The position numbers were made by a program, and so were the translations under genes. The notes below the pieces were generated by a model, which ran no database searches, was not told the origin of the DNA, and worked only from the letters and a program-made list of their open reading frames with translations. Shown piece by piece: positions 22,865-32,815 of a stretch of DNA of 64,000 nucleotides (positions within the stretch are counted from its first letter, which is position 1; every line of letters begins with the position of its first letter). The stretch covers positions 310,913 through 374,912 of the forward strand of contig CAUYUJ010005669.1 in the NCBI GenBank assembly GCA_963575745.1. Reading direction: 5' to 3'. The DNA comes from Prorocentrum cordatum (lineage: Eukaryota; Sar; Dinophyceae; Prorocentrales; Prorocentraceae).

Positions 22865-23109
22865 GTCCTCCTAGAAGCACGGACTCGGAAGTCAGTGCGC
22901 GACGGCTCCTGGGGCCGCCTCGAACGCCGGTCGGATCTCGGACACGGCCACGGCCCGCGGGCGGCCGGGGCCGGGCTCCGTTGAGTGGCCCCTTGCGGGC
23001 TGTTGCCGCCCACGAGCACACTTTCGCCTCGAAGGACACAGGGATCAGCTCAAGTGCGACAATGGGCGAACACGGCTCAAGTGCGATCAGAAATTTAAGT
23101 TCTAGGCCT

Positions 23110-23300
23110 CCTAGATGAGGCCGGATGATCGCCCCGCATCGCCGATGCACCGGCGATGCGGCTTGAGCCCGATTTCTTCTACGCCGGCGTCGCCGATGCG
23201 CGGCCGACGTCGCCGATGCATCGGCGATGCGGCGCGATCCTCCGACCCCATCTACTCGGACCAAAAATTGGAGGCCTTCAGCAGTATTACCTATGCGACC
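23110..23300. repeat. CGATGC palindrome cluster, copy 1
   Basis: Dense GCATCGGCGATGC-type palindromes (GCATCGCCGATGCACCGGCG, CGATGCATCGGCGATGCGGC) are followed by GCGCGATCCTCCGACCCCAT. The same words recur at 25.36-25.50 and 33.12-33.35 kb. Confidence 0.7.
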
Positions 23301-23384
23301 ACCCTTCGGGCGAGAAAGAGGTCGGGGGGGAACGAACTAACTAACGACAACTGCGATGGCTGCGATGATGACGATGCTGGTGGC

Positions 23385-23830
23385 GCGCCCTCAGGACACC
23401 ATCGACTCCACCAGGACACCATCAGGACACCAGTCGGGACACCAATCGGGACACCATCGGAGAGCCACTCACTATCGATCTCACGATCGGTCCCACTACT
23501 GATCTCAACATCGATCTCACCAGGATACACCACAGAACACAGACGGGACATCGACGGGACACCCGCGGGACACCGAGGGGACACCACGTGACACCATCGG
23601 GACACCAATCAGTCTCACGTTCGATCTCATTATCGATCTCACGATCGATCTCATCACGGGGCACCCACGGAACATCGACGTGACACCACGGGACACCAAC
23701 GGGATACTAACGGAACACCGACGGAATACCACAGCAGGACAACCCGGCCATCGCCCGCTCACAGCGACGGGACATCGACGGGACAGCGACGGGACACCGG
23801 ACACGGCGGGACACCCGGGCTACCGTCAGA
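23385..23830. repeat. Degenerate GGGACACC(A)ATC repeat
   Basis: Repeats of 10-14 bp built on GGGACACCAATC and CGACGGGACA, interleaved with TCGATCTCA(C/T) words at 23475-23655. No coding role is seen. Confidence 0.7.
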
Positions 23831-24015
23831 CCTTTTTGCCACGGCTTTGGCCCGCCTCAGCCACAGCGGGGTCATACTTTTCGCCCGCCCACACAGCTTT
23901 GCCTCGCCCGCACGCACGGCACGAACCCGAAACCGAATGCGATTTCCCAGTGGGGGGCTATCTGTTCCACTTCGATCTCATTCCCCAATTGCCGCCGATA
24001 AAACAACGCGATAAC

Positions 24016-24082
24016 AAAGCACAAAAAACATACACATTGATTCCGAAGTTCCGCGCGGATTTCCTGGATCGGCGCTCGTCTA
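24016..24082. mobile_element. Fold-back element, left-arm fragment (copy 3)
   Basis: AACATACACATTGATTCCGAAGTTCCGCGCGGATTTCCTGGATCGGCGC matches the left arm of the 22703-22864 element. The centre and right arm are missing. (Sequence split here: AACATACACATT, GTTCCGCGCGGATTTC, GGATCGGCGC.). Confidence 0.55.
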
Positions 24083-24281
24083 GAGGCAACCAGAGGGGCC
24101 ATCATAGGCACCTCGCACCCAACAGATAGACCCAATAGAAGGACCATCATAGCCCTTCGCGTGCGAATCCTCTTTGAGTTGAATTAGCTGTACGCTGGTA
24201 AGCAGTTCGCGCGCGAGCGAGTGCTACGTACCCGCACGACGGGGTCTGCAGCACCGCGGCGGCGCACGCGTATTGCCAGCA

Positions 24282-25062
24282 CGGTTGGGATTGCCAGTAC
24301 GAGTGGGCGCAGCAGCACGAGTGCGGGAGGGTGCGTTTGTGGAATCCGTGTTGCTTCTTGAATGGTTTCCACGGGGGGCATGCCAAGGTGTTCGACATGA
24401 ACTTGACGCCGCGAGGTGGCTGCGGTTGCGGCGTGACCCCCCGCCTGTGGAACCCCCGCCCTTTTTGTTCGTAGGTTCTCTCGTGCCTGGGCTAAGGCGA
24501 AGGTTTTTTTTGTCACTGCCCTATTCACGTGTCCTTCTCCCTTCACCCCGATGAGGACCATCATGGGCCATACCAGTGAAGACAGCCATGCGGCCTCACC
24601 CTTTTCGTCACTTCCATCAGAGGGGTGCGGGGGCAAGTCCGCACGAGCCCGGCACCGAATGCGCACGACTGGGATTAACTATCAGTACGAGTGGGTGCAA
24701 TAGCGCGACTGCCGGGTTGTGCGGGATTCGCGTTGCCTCTTGAAGGGCTTCCACGTGGGGCCATGGCGAGGTGTTCGCTGGGGCGTGGCGCCGCGAGGTG
24801 GCGGCGGCCGCGGCGTGACTCGCCCCCTATGGGGCACCAGCTTCTTTTGATCATAGGTTCTTGCGCGCTGGGGCTTGGGCTGAGGTTCTAATTTCCATCG
24901 CTGCCGCTCGCGGGCACCGTTCTTCCTCCCCCCAGGCGAGGACCATCAAAGGCATGACCAGTGAGGGCCGCCATGAGGCCCGACACCGCCCGCAGATTCA
25001 TCACAGGGGCCGTTGGTGCAAATCCTCACGAACCTGCCTGGCATCGCACGCGCAATGCCAGG
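24282..25062. repeat. Diverged tandem duplication, ~390-bp unit, two copies
   Basis: Copy 1 (about 24282-24665) and copy 2 (24666-25062) share CAGTACGAGTGGG, GTTGC(T/C)TCTTGAA, GAGGTG(T)TTCG, CGCCGCGAGGTGGC and GAGGACCATCA at matching spacing. I estimate 75-80% identity by eye. Short minus-strand frames align between the copies, but stops interrupt copy 2. It is probably non-coding or a decayed repeat. Confidence 0.65.
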
Positions 25063-25240
25063 GGCGTTTTTTTCTCACGTTAACATCATAAGGGGAATGC
25101 GAAGCTCCTGAGGACGCGACGGGGCGGGCACGAGCCTGCATCATTCATAGCCGGTTTAAATTTAGATCTGGCATTATAGCGTCATCATTGACCGCCCCCA
25201 TCGGCATTCATGCCATGCGTAGCAGCATGCTCTGCCCCCC

Positions 25241-25335
25241 GCCGGCGCATTTGACGACGCCCCATGGCGGGCGGGTCCAGCGCCGATCCGAAAAATCCGC
25301 GCCAGCCTCCAAAAGTGCGCGTTGATGCAGCTCGG
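25241..25335. mobile_element. Fold-back element, right-arm fragment (copy 4)
   Basis: GGTCCAGCGCCGATCCGAAAAATCCGCGCCAGCCTCC (25274-25310) matches the right arm of the copies at 18.3 and 43.8 kb. The left arm is not found. (Words: GGTCCAGCGCCGATCC, AAATCCGCGCC.). Confidence 0.55.
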
Positions 25336-25359
25336 TGCGAGAAAACTTCCAGGCCTCCA

Positions 25360-25500
25360 AAATTGGGGGGCAGAGATAAATGAGGCCTGAGGATCGCCGA
25401 AGCATCGGCGACGCGGCGCGATCTGGAGCGCGATTGTTGTCGTTGTCCCGGCGTCGCCGATGCACTGGCGATGTAGCGCGATCTCCCAGCCCGACCCACT
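25360..25500. repeat. CGATGC palindrome cluster, copy 2
   Basis: GAGGATCGCCGAAGCATCGG, CGACGCGGCGCGATC and GTCGCCGATGCACTGGCGAT repeat the words of the cluster at 23.1 kb. It adjoins fold-back copy 4, as the 23.1-kb cluster adjoins copy 2. Confidence 0.65.
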
Positions 25501-25927
25501 GTTGCCCCACCTGAAATGGCCTGATCCCGAACCGTTTCCTGGCGGCCCTGGGGGGCCCGAGGCCCGCAGGCGGCGAACCAATAGAACGGGGCGCTTTTCC
25601 TCCCTGGCCCGCCTCTTCAAGGGAGGAGAAACAACGCTGCGAACCCCATAATTTCCTCTAGCTGAACAGCATAGGGCGCTCACTAGACAGCCCTGCCGCG
25701 CCCGAATCCTTCCTCAAGCGCGCTGACCAAAGGGCGTTTCTTATCGGGGTGTCTTGCGGCACCGGAGAGGTTCATCTGCTCGCCATTTCCTTCGCTGGAC
25801 ACGCACGTCGCGAGGGGGCACCCCCCTATAGGCAGGCGTGGGCCCGCACCGCTGCGCGGCGCCTCCGCGACGCGCGCCGCTCGCGCCGAGGGCCTCCTGA
25901 GGGCGGATAGGTTGCGCCGGCGGTTTG

Positions 25928-25928
<1 letters not shown>
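25501..25928. other. No recognisable gene
   Basis: No repeat or motif is recognised between the CGATGC cluster and the (CAT)n tract. Short frames only. Confidence 0.4.
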
Positions 25929-25970
<42 letters not shown>

Positions 25971-25992
25971 GAATCATCATTACCAGCATCAT
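25929..25992 (+). repeat. (CAT)n microsatellite abutting the spliced-leader relict
   Basis: About 20 CAT/ATC trinucleotides with few interruptions end ten bases before the spliced-leader word. It marks the probable insertion junction of the retroposed sequence downstream. Confidence 0.85.
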
Positions 25993-26001
25993 CATCACCA
26001 C

Positions 26002-26022
26002 CCGTAGCCATTTTGACTCAAG
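26002..26022 (+). other. Dinoflagellate spliced-leader relict
   Basis: The 21 bases match the conserved dinoflagellate trans-spliced leader (CCGTAGCCATTTTG then GCTCAAG) except for A instead of G at 26016. Chance occurrence of a 20/21 match in 64 kb is negligible. In dinoflagellates the leader is added to mRNA 5' ends by trans-splicing, and genomic relicts mark genes rebuilt from processed mRNA. Here the downstream sequence is LINE-A, so the LINE transcript itself was probably trans-spliced before reintegration. It lacks a downstream donor GT in the expected SL-RNA context (next bases GTCAACG), so a gene for SL RNA cannot be wholly excluded, but no Sm site or stem is seen. Confidence 0.85.
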
Positions 26023-26233
26023 GTCAACGTTTGCCCCTGGCGCTTCAGCCTTGTTCGAAACCGAGAAGGAGCTCGAGGCGCAGGCGCGGCGGCCTGCATG
26101 CTCTGCTCTGCTTGCTGCCCCCCCCCCCCCCCCCCTCCGCTCGGACCCCCCGCGCTCGGGTCTCGCGCGGCCACGGCGCCCTCGGCGACGGATGTCGCGA
26201 TCGCGGAGTCGACTGCTCAGGCGACTAAGATGA

Positions 26234-27025
26234 ATGAGGCCCCCACGACGGCTTCGGCTCAGGCCAGGGGAGTTGCGGCCGCCGTTGCCGAGGCAGAAGG
26301 GCGCGAAGCAACCGGGGGGGAACATCGCTAAGACTAAGGCTGAGAATCAGAAACCACGAAACATGTCCAGCATCGGTTCTTCGTCGCCCCAGGCTTCCAA
26401 GGGCCCGTTCAAGAAGTTCCGCGGGTTGCCGCCCCCCCGCGGTCGAAATTCTGATTTCTGTCCAATCCCTGCGGGTTCCGGGGAAGAATTCACTCGGCAG
26501 GTCATTCGCGACGCAGGCGCGGCCGTTCCCGCTGCGCGCGTTGAAAAGAAGCGAAGCAAACCATGAATGTGACACCTCAGAACTTCTGGAAGAAAGCCAT
26601 TATTGCGTTCCCTTCGGCGGACGCGGCCGAGCGCACCTTGATGACGTTTCGGGCGCACTTCCCTGACGGTTTCGAGTGTCCAGATCCCGAAGGTCCCCAA
26701 TACGCCCCGTTTGGAGCCTCTCCGCGATGTTGGGACGAAGAAGCGGTCGACAGTTTTGGGCACGGTCCGTGGTGAGCTCGAAGAAGTCGCGAAGGCGTCT
26801 CCCGCTCTGAATGACTGGTCCATCGATTCTTCGGCCAGCAATGGGTTCATCTTTGCGTCGAATGCCGTCTCGGGTGACGCGGCGAAACTCTACCACGTCT
26901 CCAAGCTTGCCGCTCCGTCCGACATGCCGCGCGCGATTGCGTTCGCGCGCCGCTTCGCTCGAATCTGTCTCGGCGCCAAGCATCAGTCAGTTGTGGATAA
27001 GGTGATGGGCAAGTTGAGTCTTTGA
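26234..27025 (+). pseudogene. LINE-A 5' region, ORF1-like, frameshifted
   Basis: Three overlapping frames carry co-linear, non-repetitive sequence: an Ala/Lys-rich basic segment ending in ...VEKKRSKP (stop 26564-26566); then MNVTPQNFWKKAIIAFPSAD...FPDGFECPDPEG (26563-26700); then in a shifted frame (from about 26711) GTVRGELEEVAKASPALNDW...VMGKLSL with stop TGA at 27023-27025. I recognise no RNA-binding domain. Its position between the spliced-leader relict and the endonuclease domain fits a LINE ORF1 or an N-terminal linker. The poly-C tract at 26119-26138 and at least two frameshifts indicate decay. Confidence 0.5.
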
Positions 27026-27159
27026 CGACTCCGAGTCCAGCATCCGAGGGTACCCCGTCTGGGGCTGGGCGGCCCACGCAAGACATCGCCTTGCTCCTGC
27101 GCGCGGGCCAATTTAGCGAGGTGCAATTCGTTATCGGGAAGATCGGGGCGGCGCGACCC

Positions 27160-27935
27160 CTCCCCTTCCTGCCGGAGAAACCTCTATCAATCGCCGCGTG
27201 GAATGCGAGGGGGTTGTTTGGAAGCGCTAGCAGAACGAAGGATCACGTCTGCACTCGTCGGCACATCTTCACGGAGCTGCTTAAGACTTAAGAAGCGCCA
27301 GATTGCGTGCATCCAAGAGTCCCATGGGCACTCCGGGGATGCGGTTGCCCCTGAGAAGGAGTTCCCTTCGCGCAAATTGCTCCTGGATGCTCACCCTGAT
27401 TTCGCTCATGGGCATGGGGTCTTGGTCTGTGTCGGCGCCGCCTTAGTGGGCATGGTTTCGGGCTTCGCTCTCAAGTCTCTGATTCCTGGCAAGGCGTCGC
27501 ATGTGGCAGGACGGGGAGAGGCTGGTCTGTTGGGGTCGTCTCTGTCCACGTGCCAAATGTCGACGCAGGGGTTGGTTACGATCGTCAGTGTCTCTCTGTT
27601 GCGCGCCCCGCTCAACTTCCATCCTCTGCTGCTTCTCCAATCTTGAGAAAAGGGCTGCCAGCCGCGGGGGCACTGCCTTCTCTCGCGAAGGGAATGAGCC
27701 TTTTGGCGGCTGGATTGAACTGCATCAGCCACAGGATACCCGACATGCTTGCTCTGGTCCGAAGATGGTCTCTACCGCTCGTCTCGACCGCGTTCACGTG
27801 GATATCCTTCCCGCTGTCCCCATGGATCTTGTGGTCACCGGTTCGACGATAGGCATGCCCACTGACTTGAAGAATCCTTCAGATCACGTCCCAGCTGTGG
27901 CTGCGCTCACCGAGACCGCGGCTACTGGATGGCCC
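27160..27935 (+). pseudogene. LINE-A endonuclease (EEP/APE-like) domain, frameshifted
   Basis: Exonuclease-endonuclease-phosphatase motifs appear in order but in different frames. They are LSIAAWNARGLFG (Asn codon 27202), RQIACIQESHGHSG (catalytic Glu codon 27317-27319), and, after another shift, ARLDRVHV and NPSDHVPAVAAL (Asp-His codons 27882-27887). In APE-type LINEs this domain nicks the target DNA to prime reverse transcription. Spacing from first Asn to SDH is ~230 codons, normal for the family. Frames change at about 27280 and 27490, so no intact enzyme could be made. Confidence 0.75.
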
Positions 27936-27939
27936 TCCC

Positions 27940-28545
27940 CCCATGCCTTCCTGGGCCCCGTCAACGTCTGAATTCCAGGAGCGTCTGACTGACCACCTGC
28001 AGGGGGCTGGTCCTGGGCCCCCCATTCTGGCTCGACTGTCCCGCACGAAAGACACCACGCACGAAGCACATGCCGAGATCTGGAAAGTTCTGCGGCACCG
28101 CGAAGCCAAGTCTCCTCATGAGTTTCTTCACTGGCATTTTGCCGCTCTTCGTTCCGTCCGCGCTGGCGCGCAGCATCTTGTTGCGCGTGTTGTTCACTTG
28201 CCCGCGCCTCTCCGCCTTCTTTGAAAATGACGCCGGCGCACTCTATAACCCCGCGGGGCTGCACGTGCACATTGCTGCTCGGGGAGGCGCGCGGCAAGCG
28301 AGCGACCTCCCCGAGCACGAAGATGCGCGCAAACGCGCACGTATTTTGCGCAATCGTAAGCGTTGGCGGCCTTTCAATAAGTCCGTGCGTCTTGGGAATA
28401 TCCTTTTCGAGGATTCGGGTGTTCTGCGCTCCTCGGCCCAGCTCGCCGGCACCGAACTTGTTCGTTTCTGGGCGGCGCGCTTGCTGCTCGCGAACCCGAC
28501 CGCGCGATTTGGAGCACACTTCGCCCGCGCACTCAGCGCGTAGAT
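27940..28545 (+). pseudogene. LINE-A linker between endonuclease and RT
   Basis: Co-linear frames continue: FQERLTDHLQGAG...HAEIWKVL (~27965-28090), then FFENDAGALYNPAGLHVH, RILRNRKRWRPFNKSVRLG and ...ARFGAHFARALSA (28218-28543, stop TAG). The basic, Trp-containing linker is typical of the region before LINE RT, but no named domain is recognised. Confidence 0.45.
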
Positions 28546-28548
28546 GCG

Positions 28549-29480
28549 TTGCTCCTTGACGCGGAGTGGCTTCTCACTCGCGAAGCAGTTGCAGAGCTTG
28601 CGCAGCGCACTGGGAATTCAATGCCTGGCATAGACGGCATGCCGCACAGTTGTTGGAAGCGCGGAGGAGCTCGGGATATACTGTCGTGGCATCTCACATC
28701 CTGGCGTTTCTCCCCCGTCCGACTTCCGCGAGATGCTCGTGGTCTTCCCAGCGAAGGGCGGCTATCCCTCCGATGGGTCGGCCGCTCCTGCTCGCAAGCC
28801 GTCCGCCGCTACTCGTCCACTCTCGATGGGGTGCACCGATGGCAAGCTGACCATTGCTGCCGCCGCTTGCCCTCTCACCAGAGTCGGTGCACAGTCAGCT
28901 CATAAGCTGCATTCTGGAGGTTCCAGGGAGACGAGCTTAGCAACGCAATTCACTGCGAAACCGATGGGGTTTTGGCCCGCCTGTCAGGGAAAGGTGACCT
29001 GGTCCAGCTGTTTACCGACTTCAAGGCTGCGCTGCCCAGTCGATGTGTGGAATGGGCTTCGCATGTCCTCAGGGAGATGGCCATTCCGTCATGGGCCGCG
29101 AAGTTCTTCAGAACTTCTATGCAGACAATACGGCGAGCGTCCGTTTCTGTGGCGTCTCCTTGGCGTCTTTCCGCATGGGTCGCGGGGTCCGCCAAGGGCG
29201 CCCCGCCTCCCTGCCCCTGTTCGCCCTCGCCCTGGACCCCGTCTGCAGGTGGCTTCTCGAGACGGGCCCCCCTGGGCCTGGACTCTCAGGCTACGCCGAC
29301 GACTGACGGTTCCGCTCCGAGAACACGTTCACCGATGTGCTCCCCATGCTGGAACAGATCTACCTCCTCTCGACGGCGGTTGGGCTCGAACTGCAGTTTG
29401 GGAAATGCGTTGTTCTGGGAAGTTCTCGGAACTTGCGGGATTGTCTGAACTTTCTGGCGTCTACGGGGCGGGGACGTGAA
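28549..29480 (+). pseudogene. LINE-A reverse transcriptase domain, multiply broken
   Basis: RT motifs are co-linear across three frames: RTGNSMPGIDGMPHSCW (~28606-28660), CTDGKLTIAAAACPLT (~28828), LVQLFTDFKAALPSRCVEW (motif A, Asp ~29017), FRMGRGVRQGRPASLPLFAL (motif B, 29175-29235) and LSGYADD (motif C, Asp-Asp 29298-29303). The YADD box is directly followed by an in-frame TGA (29304-29306), and the thumb-like sequence MLEQIYLLSTAVGLELQFGK resumes in that same frame. It would copy LINE RNA into DNA at a nicked target. The stop and at least three shifts inactivate it. Confidence 0.8.
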
Positions 29481-29662
29481 CGTTTCCAGGTTGTCCGGTG
29501 GCGCCGCGATCTTGGATGTTTGCTGGACCTGTGGCGCATCTCCACGGCTTCCCCGCTCAATGCGGCAAATACTTGTTTGTTGCCCCGTGTCTGTAGGACT
29601 CGCCGAGTGGAAGTGGGCTTGGCAGAACCGACCCTTGCCTCTAATGCGCGGGTCGTGGCCCG

Positions 29663-30190
29663 TTGGCGCGATGGCTTGCTTGCGAGGCGTGCAGGCCTGA
29701 GGGCCCCCCTGCGATCAATGGTCAGCCCCCATTCCTGGCGCGGCAGTGCCCCTGGCTTCGATGGGCCTTATTCAACCAAGAATGGTGCTGGTGGTGCGAG
29801 CTATGTCAACAGCATTGCGACGGAAAGGAGCATCTACTGGGGGAGAATCACCATTGGCAGAGCAGCAGGCAGTGGAACAACGGATGGCCCGACCCCAGGC
29901 ATTACATTGCTCCAGGCAACCTCTGGAGCCTGACACGCGGCTCCGATTGGGACTCTGAGCGCCAGTGCAGAATCCCAAGACTGGATTGGCCAGGATGGAA
30001 GCCACTTGCACCCGTAACTACCAACGGGCGAGTCGCCCTCCCTGGCTGGTTCTTCCCGGAAGACTGGGACTGGGTCCCGGCCACGTTCCTTTGCAAGGCA
30101 AGGATGACCCCTTCGACTACGTCAGCCCCCCAGGCACTGTCCAATCCGTCCCCCCCAGCACACTCGGCGTGGGACATGGGCCCAGGGTAA
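29663..30190 (+). CDS. LINE-A C-terminal Trp-rich ORF with U1-like zinc finger
   Basis: A single 175-codon frame, unusually clean for this element. It has C-x2-C-x8-H-x5-H (WWCELCQQHCDGKEHLLGENHH split as Cys 45/48, His 57/63; Cys codon at 29795), the spacing of a U1/matrin-type C2H2 finger. A Trp/Asp/Pro-rich tail follows (RLDWPGWKPLAP, LPGWFFPEDWDWVP). Such fingers occur in C-terminal parts of dinoflagellate LINE proteins, where a nucleic-acid-binding role is presumed. The start is uncertain because it continues from the broken RT frame; stop TAA at 30188-30190. It is most likely the last segment of LINE-A and not a separate gene. Confidence 0.55.
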   Translation: MARWLACEACRPEGPPAINGQPPFLARQCPWLRWALFNQEWCWWCELCQQHCDGKEHLLGENHHWQSSRQWNNGWPDPRHYIAPGNLWSLTRGSDWDSERQCRIPRLDWPGWKPLAPVTTNGRVALPGWFFPEDWDWVPATFLCKARMTPSTTSAPQALSNPSPPAHSAWDMGPG

Positions 30191-30234
30191 AGCCGACAGC
30201 GTTGGTCCTGGCGACGGCGGCCGCGGGACGGCCT

Positions 30235-30900
30235 AACTGGGTTCCAAGACGGCCCAAGGGAGGACCCAAGAAAGCCCAAGAGGCCCTAAAGACGGCGGCC
30301 CCAAGACGGGTTCAAGAGGGGGACCATGAACCGAAAATCTTGTTTTCCGCAGCATGAGGCCCCCAGGAGGCTCCCAGGGCCCAGGGGCCCCAAGAAGACG
30401 CCAGAACGGGCCTGGGCAGGCTTCAGTGGGCACCCGAGGCCCCAGAGGTGTGCCCCGAGAGGCAGCTCTGAGATGTTTTGTTTTTTTACATTTTTCTGAG
30501 GCCCTCCACTTTCCGAGTTTCCGAGAATCCAAGACGGACCAACAGGCCCCGACACCGCCTCAGGACGGGCCAAGGCCTTAAAGAGGGCCCCGAGATGAGC
30601 TCAAGAGGGGGAACATGAACCAAAAAAACAAAATTTCCGTCCCAAGAAGCCCCCAGGAAGCCCCAAGAAGGCGCTAGGACGGCCCTGGGCAGGCTTCAGT
30701 GGGCGCCTGAGGCCCCAGACGAGTCCCTCGAGAAGCAACAATCTTTGAATTCTTGTGAGCTTTTCAATTTTGGGGGGATATCCACTTGTCGAGTTTGCGA
30801 CAATCCAAGACGGCCCGAGAGGCTTCCAACACCGCTTCAAGATGGGCCAAGAGGCCCCCAGGAGGGCCCCGGGACGGACTAATAGGGCCCCATGGCGGCC
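30235..30900 (+). repeat. 10-bp-periodic block, copy D (two sub-blocks)
   Basis: CCAAGACGGCCCAAGGGAGG and CCAAGAGGCCCTAAAGACGG units run in two sub-blocks. Each has a T-rich core followed by a conserved word: CCACTTTCCGAGTTTCCGAG (30507-30526) and CCACTTGTCGAGTTTGCGAC (30781-30800). This shows the unit of duplication is a ~270-bp module of periodic sequence plus core. It begins ~40 bp after the LINE-A stop. Confidence 0.7.
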
Positions 30901-32815
30901 CCAGGGGGTCCCCTCCCTCCTCCCCTCCCGTTTCTCGGGCAGCTTCCTTCCCCTCCCCCTCGGGTTTCTCCTCCGCCTCCTCTCCTGCAGCCGTGGCGCG
31001 CAGTGATCTCACACAAGATCTCAGTCGTCTCGTGGGAGCGCCCGCTGGAGCGACGACCCAGGGCCGACGCGAACGCCGCGGGCCGCGGGCCGGCGAAGAA
31101 CCGCGGGCGCCCCTCGGCGGGGAACCGAGCTGCCCGCGCGATCTCGGCCTCAGCGCCAGCGCCAGCGCGGGGAGGGCAGCGCGCGAACACCCGCGAGTGC
31201 CCGCGAGTGCCCGCCAGCCCGGGGCGTGCGCAGAACGTGCGTGCGAAGAGACGGCGGCTCGGCCAGGGCAGATCGTAGAGCTTGCCTCGGCCAGGACAGG
31301 CAGCCGCAGGCAGGTGTGATCTTCCCTCTGCTGCAACCGAAACGGTCGAATGCCCCCTTTTCCTGCCTCTCCCCCTCCTCCCCCCCTCCTGCCCTTCGTC
31401 CATCACCCCCCTTGCCCCTCCCCACCCCCTCTTCCTCTTCCCCTTCATCCGCATCCGTCCCGTTCCCTCTCCTGCCGCCTCACCCCTTCTCCACCTGCCA
31501 AAGCCAGGCCCTGCAAGCACTTGGCGTTGTGCAGCCTCTGTGGCGCCCCGGAGCGCAACATCGCGAGGACGCCGCCGGGACGAGCCAGAGGGCTGATCGT
31601 CAGCAGGCAGTTAGCGGGGTTCAGCGCACACGGGGCTCAGCCAGAGCACCAAGTCCCGCATGTACTTGCAAAGGCATATTTCGGCTGAACCGGGGTTTGG
31701 GAGCCACTCGCGGCCTTGAAGGTGGCCTTACGTATTGATTGAGCTTGGGAAGATCCCAAGAAGTTACAGCGCAGCTTTTTATGCATAGATTGAGCCAGGC
31801 TTGCGCTGAGTCGGTCTAGTCCGCGCCAGAGTTTGTCGGAAATGAAATGACCCGTCTGAAATCGGCGCGACATGTAAGGCTTCGATCTTGTCTGAGTGCT
31901 CTGCGCAACATCCGCCTTGTCGAGAAGCCTCACGGACGCGTTCCTCCCTCGGGTGCCCCTCGTCGCCACGACTGGATTCGCTTCGGAATCCTGGCCAGAT
32001 CGCGTCCAGGTAGAGGTCTGGGGAGTAGCGGGTGGTGTTCATATAGGAGAAGCGTCTTGGAATTTGTTCGCCAGTTTCGGGATCGCGTTGCTTATGCCCC
32101 GGGGCCGTTAAAACACGATTCGGGATGAAACGTTGGTTTTGGGCAGAGCCCCGGTGAACGAGATCCGCTGCCATCAGGACCCTTTTCCCATCGTGCCGAC
32201 GACCTCCTTATCCCCCTCCTCCTTTCTTCTCATTTCTCTGGCCTCTCGAGAAGCCCTCGTCGTCGCGGCTGGACGCGGCCCGACAGGCTGGTCAAAGGGG
32301 CGCGCTCAGAACCAGCCACCTGCTCCAGGAAGGGTTCGCTGGCTGGTTCCAAGTGCAGTTTTTTACCGCTTCTGCGCAGGTTTCGTCCATTATGTCTGGG
32401 GGCGCGTGCGAACAAGGTGCGTAGGATGTGGCCGTGACGGGCCCCGTTTGCCTTGGTCCCACATAGTTGGCCCTTCGCGCGAGGCCGTGGAATAGGAGCG
32501 AAGAGTTGTTCATCATGTTCGGGCTCCTGTTGCCCTCCACGAATATTGTCGCCGTCGAGAAGTTATTATCAGGATGGAAGGTTGCCGAGGATGAGAAAGC
32601 CCCAGGGTCTCGGATCTGCTTGGAACCCCTGTCCGTCCTCCATCCATGCGAACCTCACCGTCCGCGTCGCCCCAGCTTGGACACCCTGAAGCGGACAAGC
32701 CTTTTCCAGCGTGGGTCGTTCGAGAGGGCATGCCACCGCTCAGCCTGGGGGTACGGAGGAACTTTTGAGGTAGCTTCTGTGGAGCCCACGAACTCCTGAC
32801 CGCCGGCGCGCGAGA
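30901..32815. other. No supported gene
   Basis: GC-rich, then pyrimidine-rich at about 31320-31490. A 131-codon minus frame (31779-32174; contains RFSYMNTTRYSPDLYLDAIW) looks protein-like but is unrecognised and breaks into another frame at about 31780. I cannot assign it. Confidence 0.35.
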
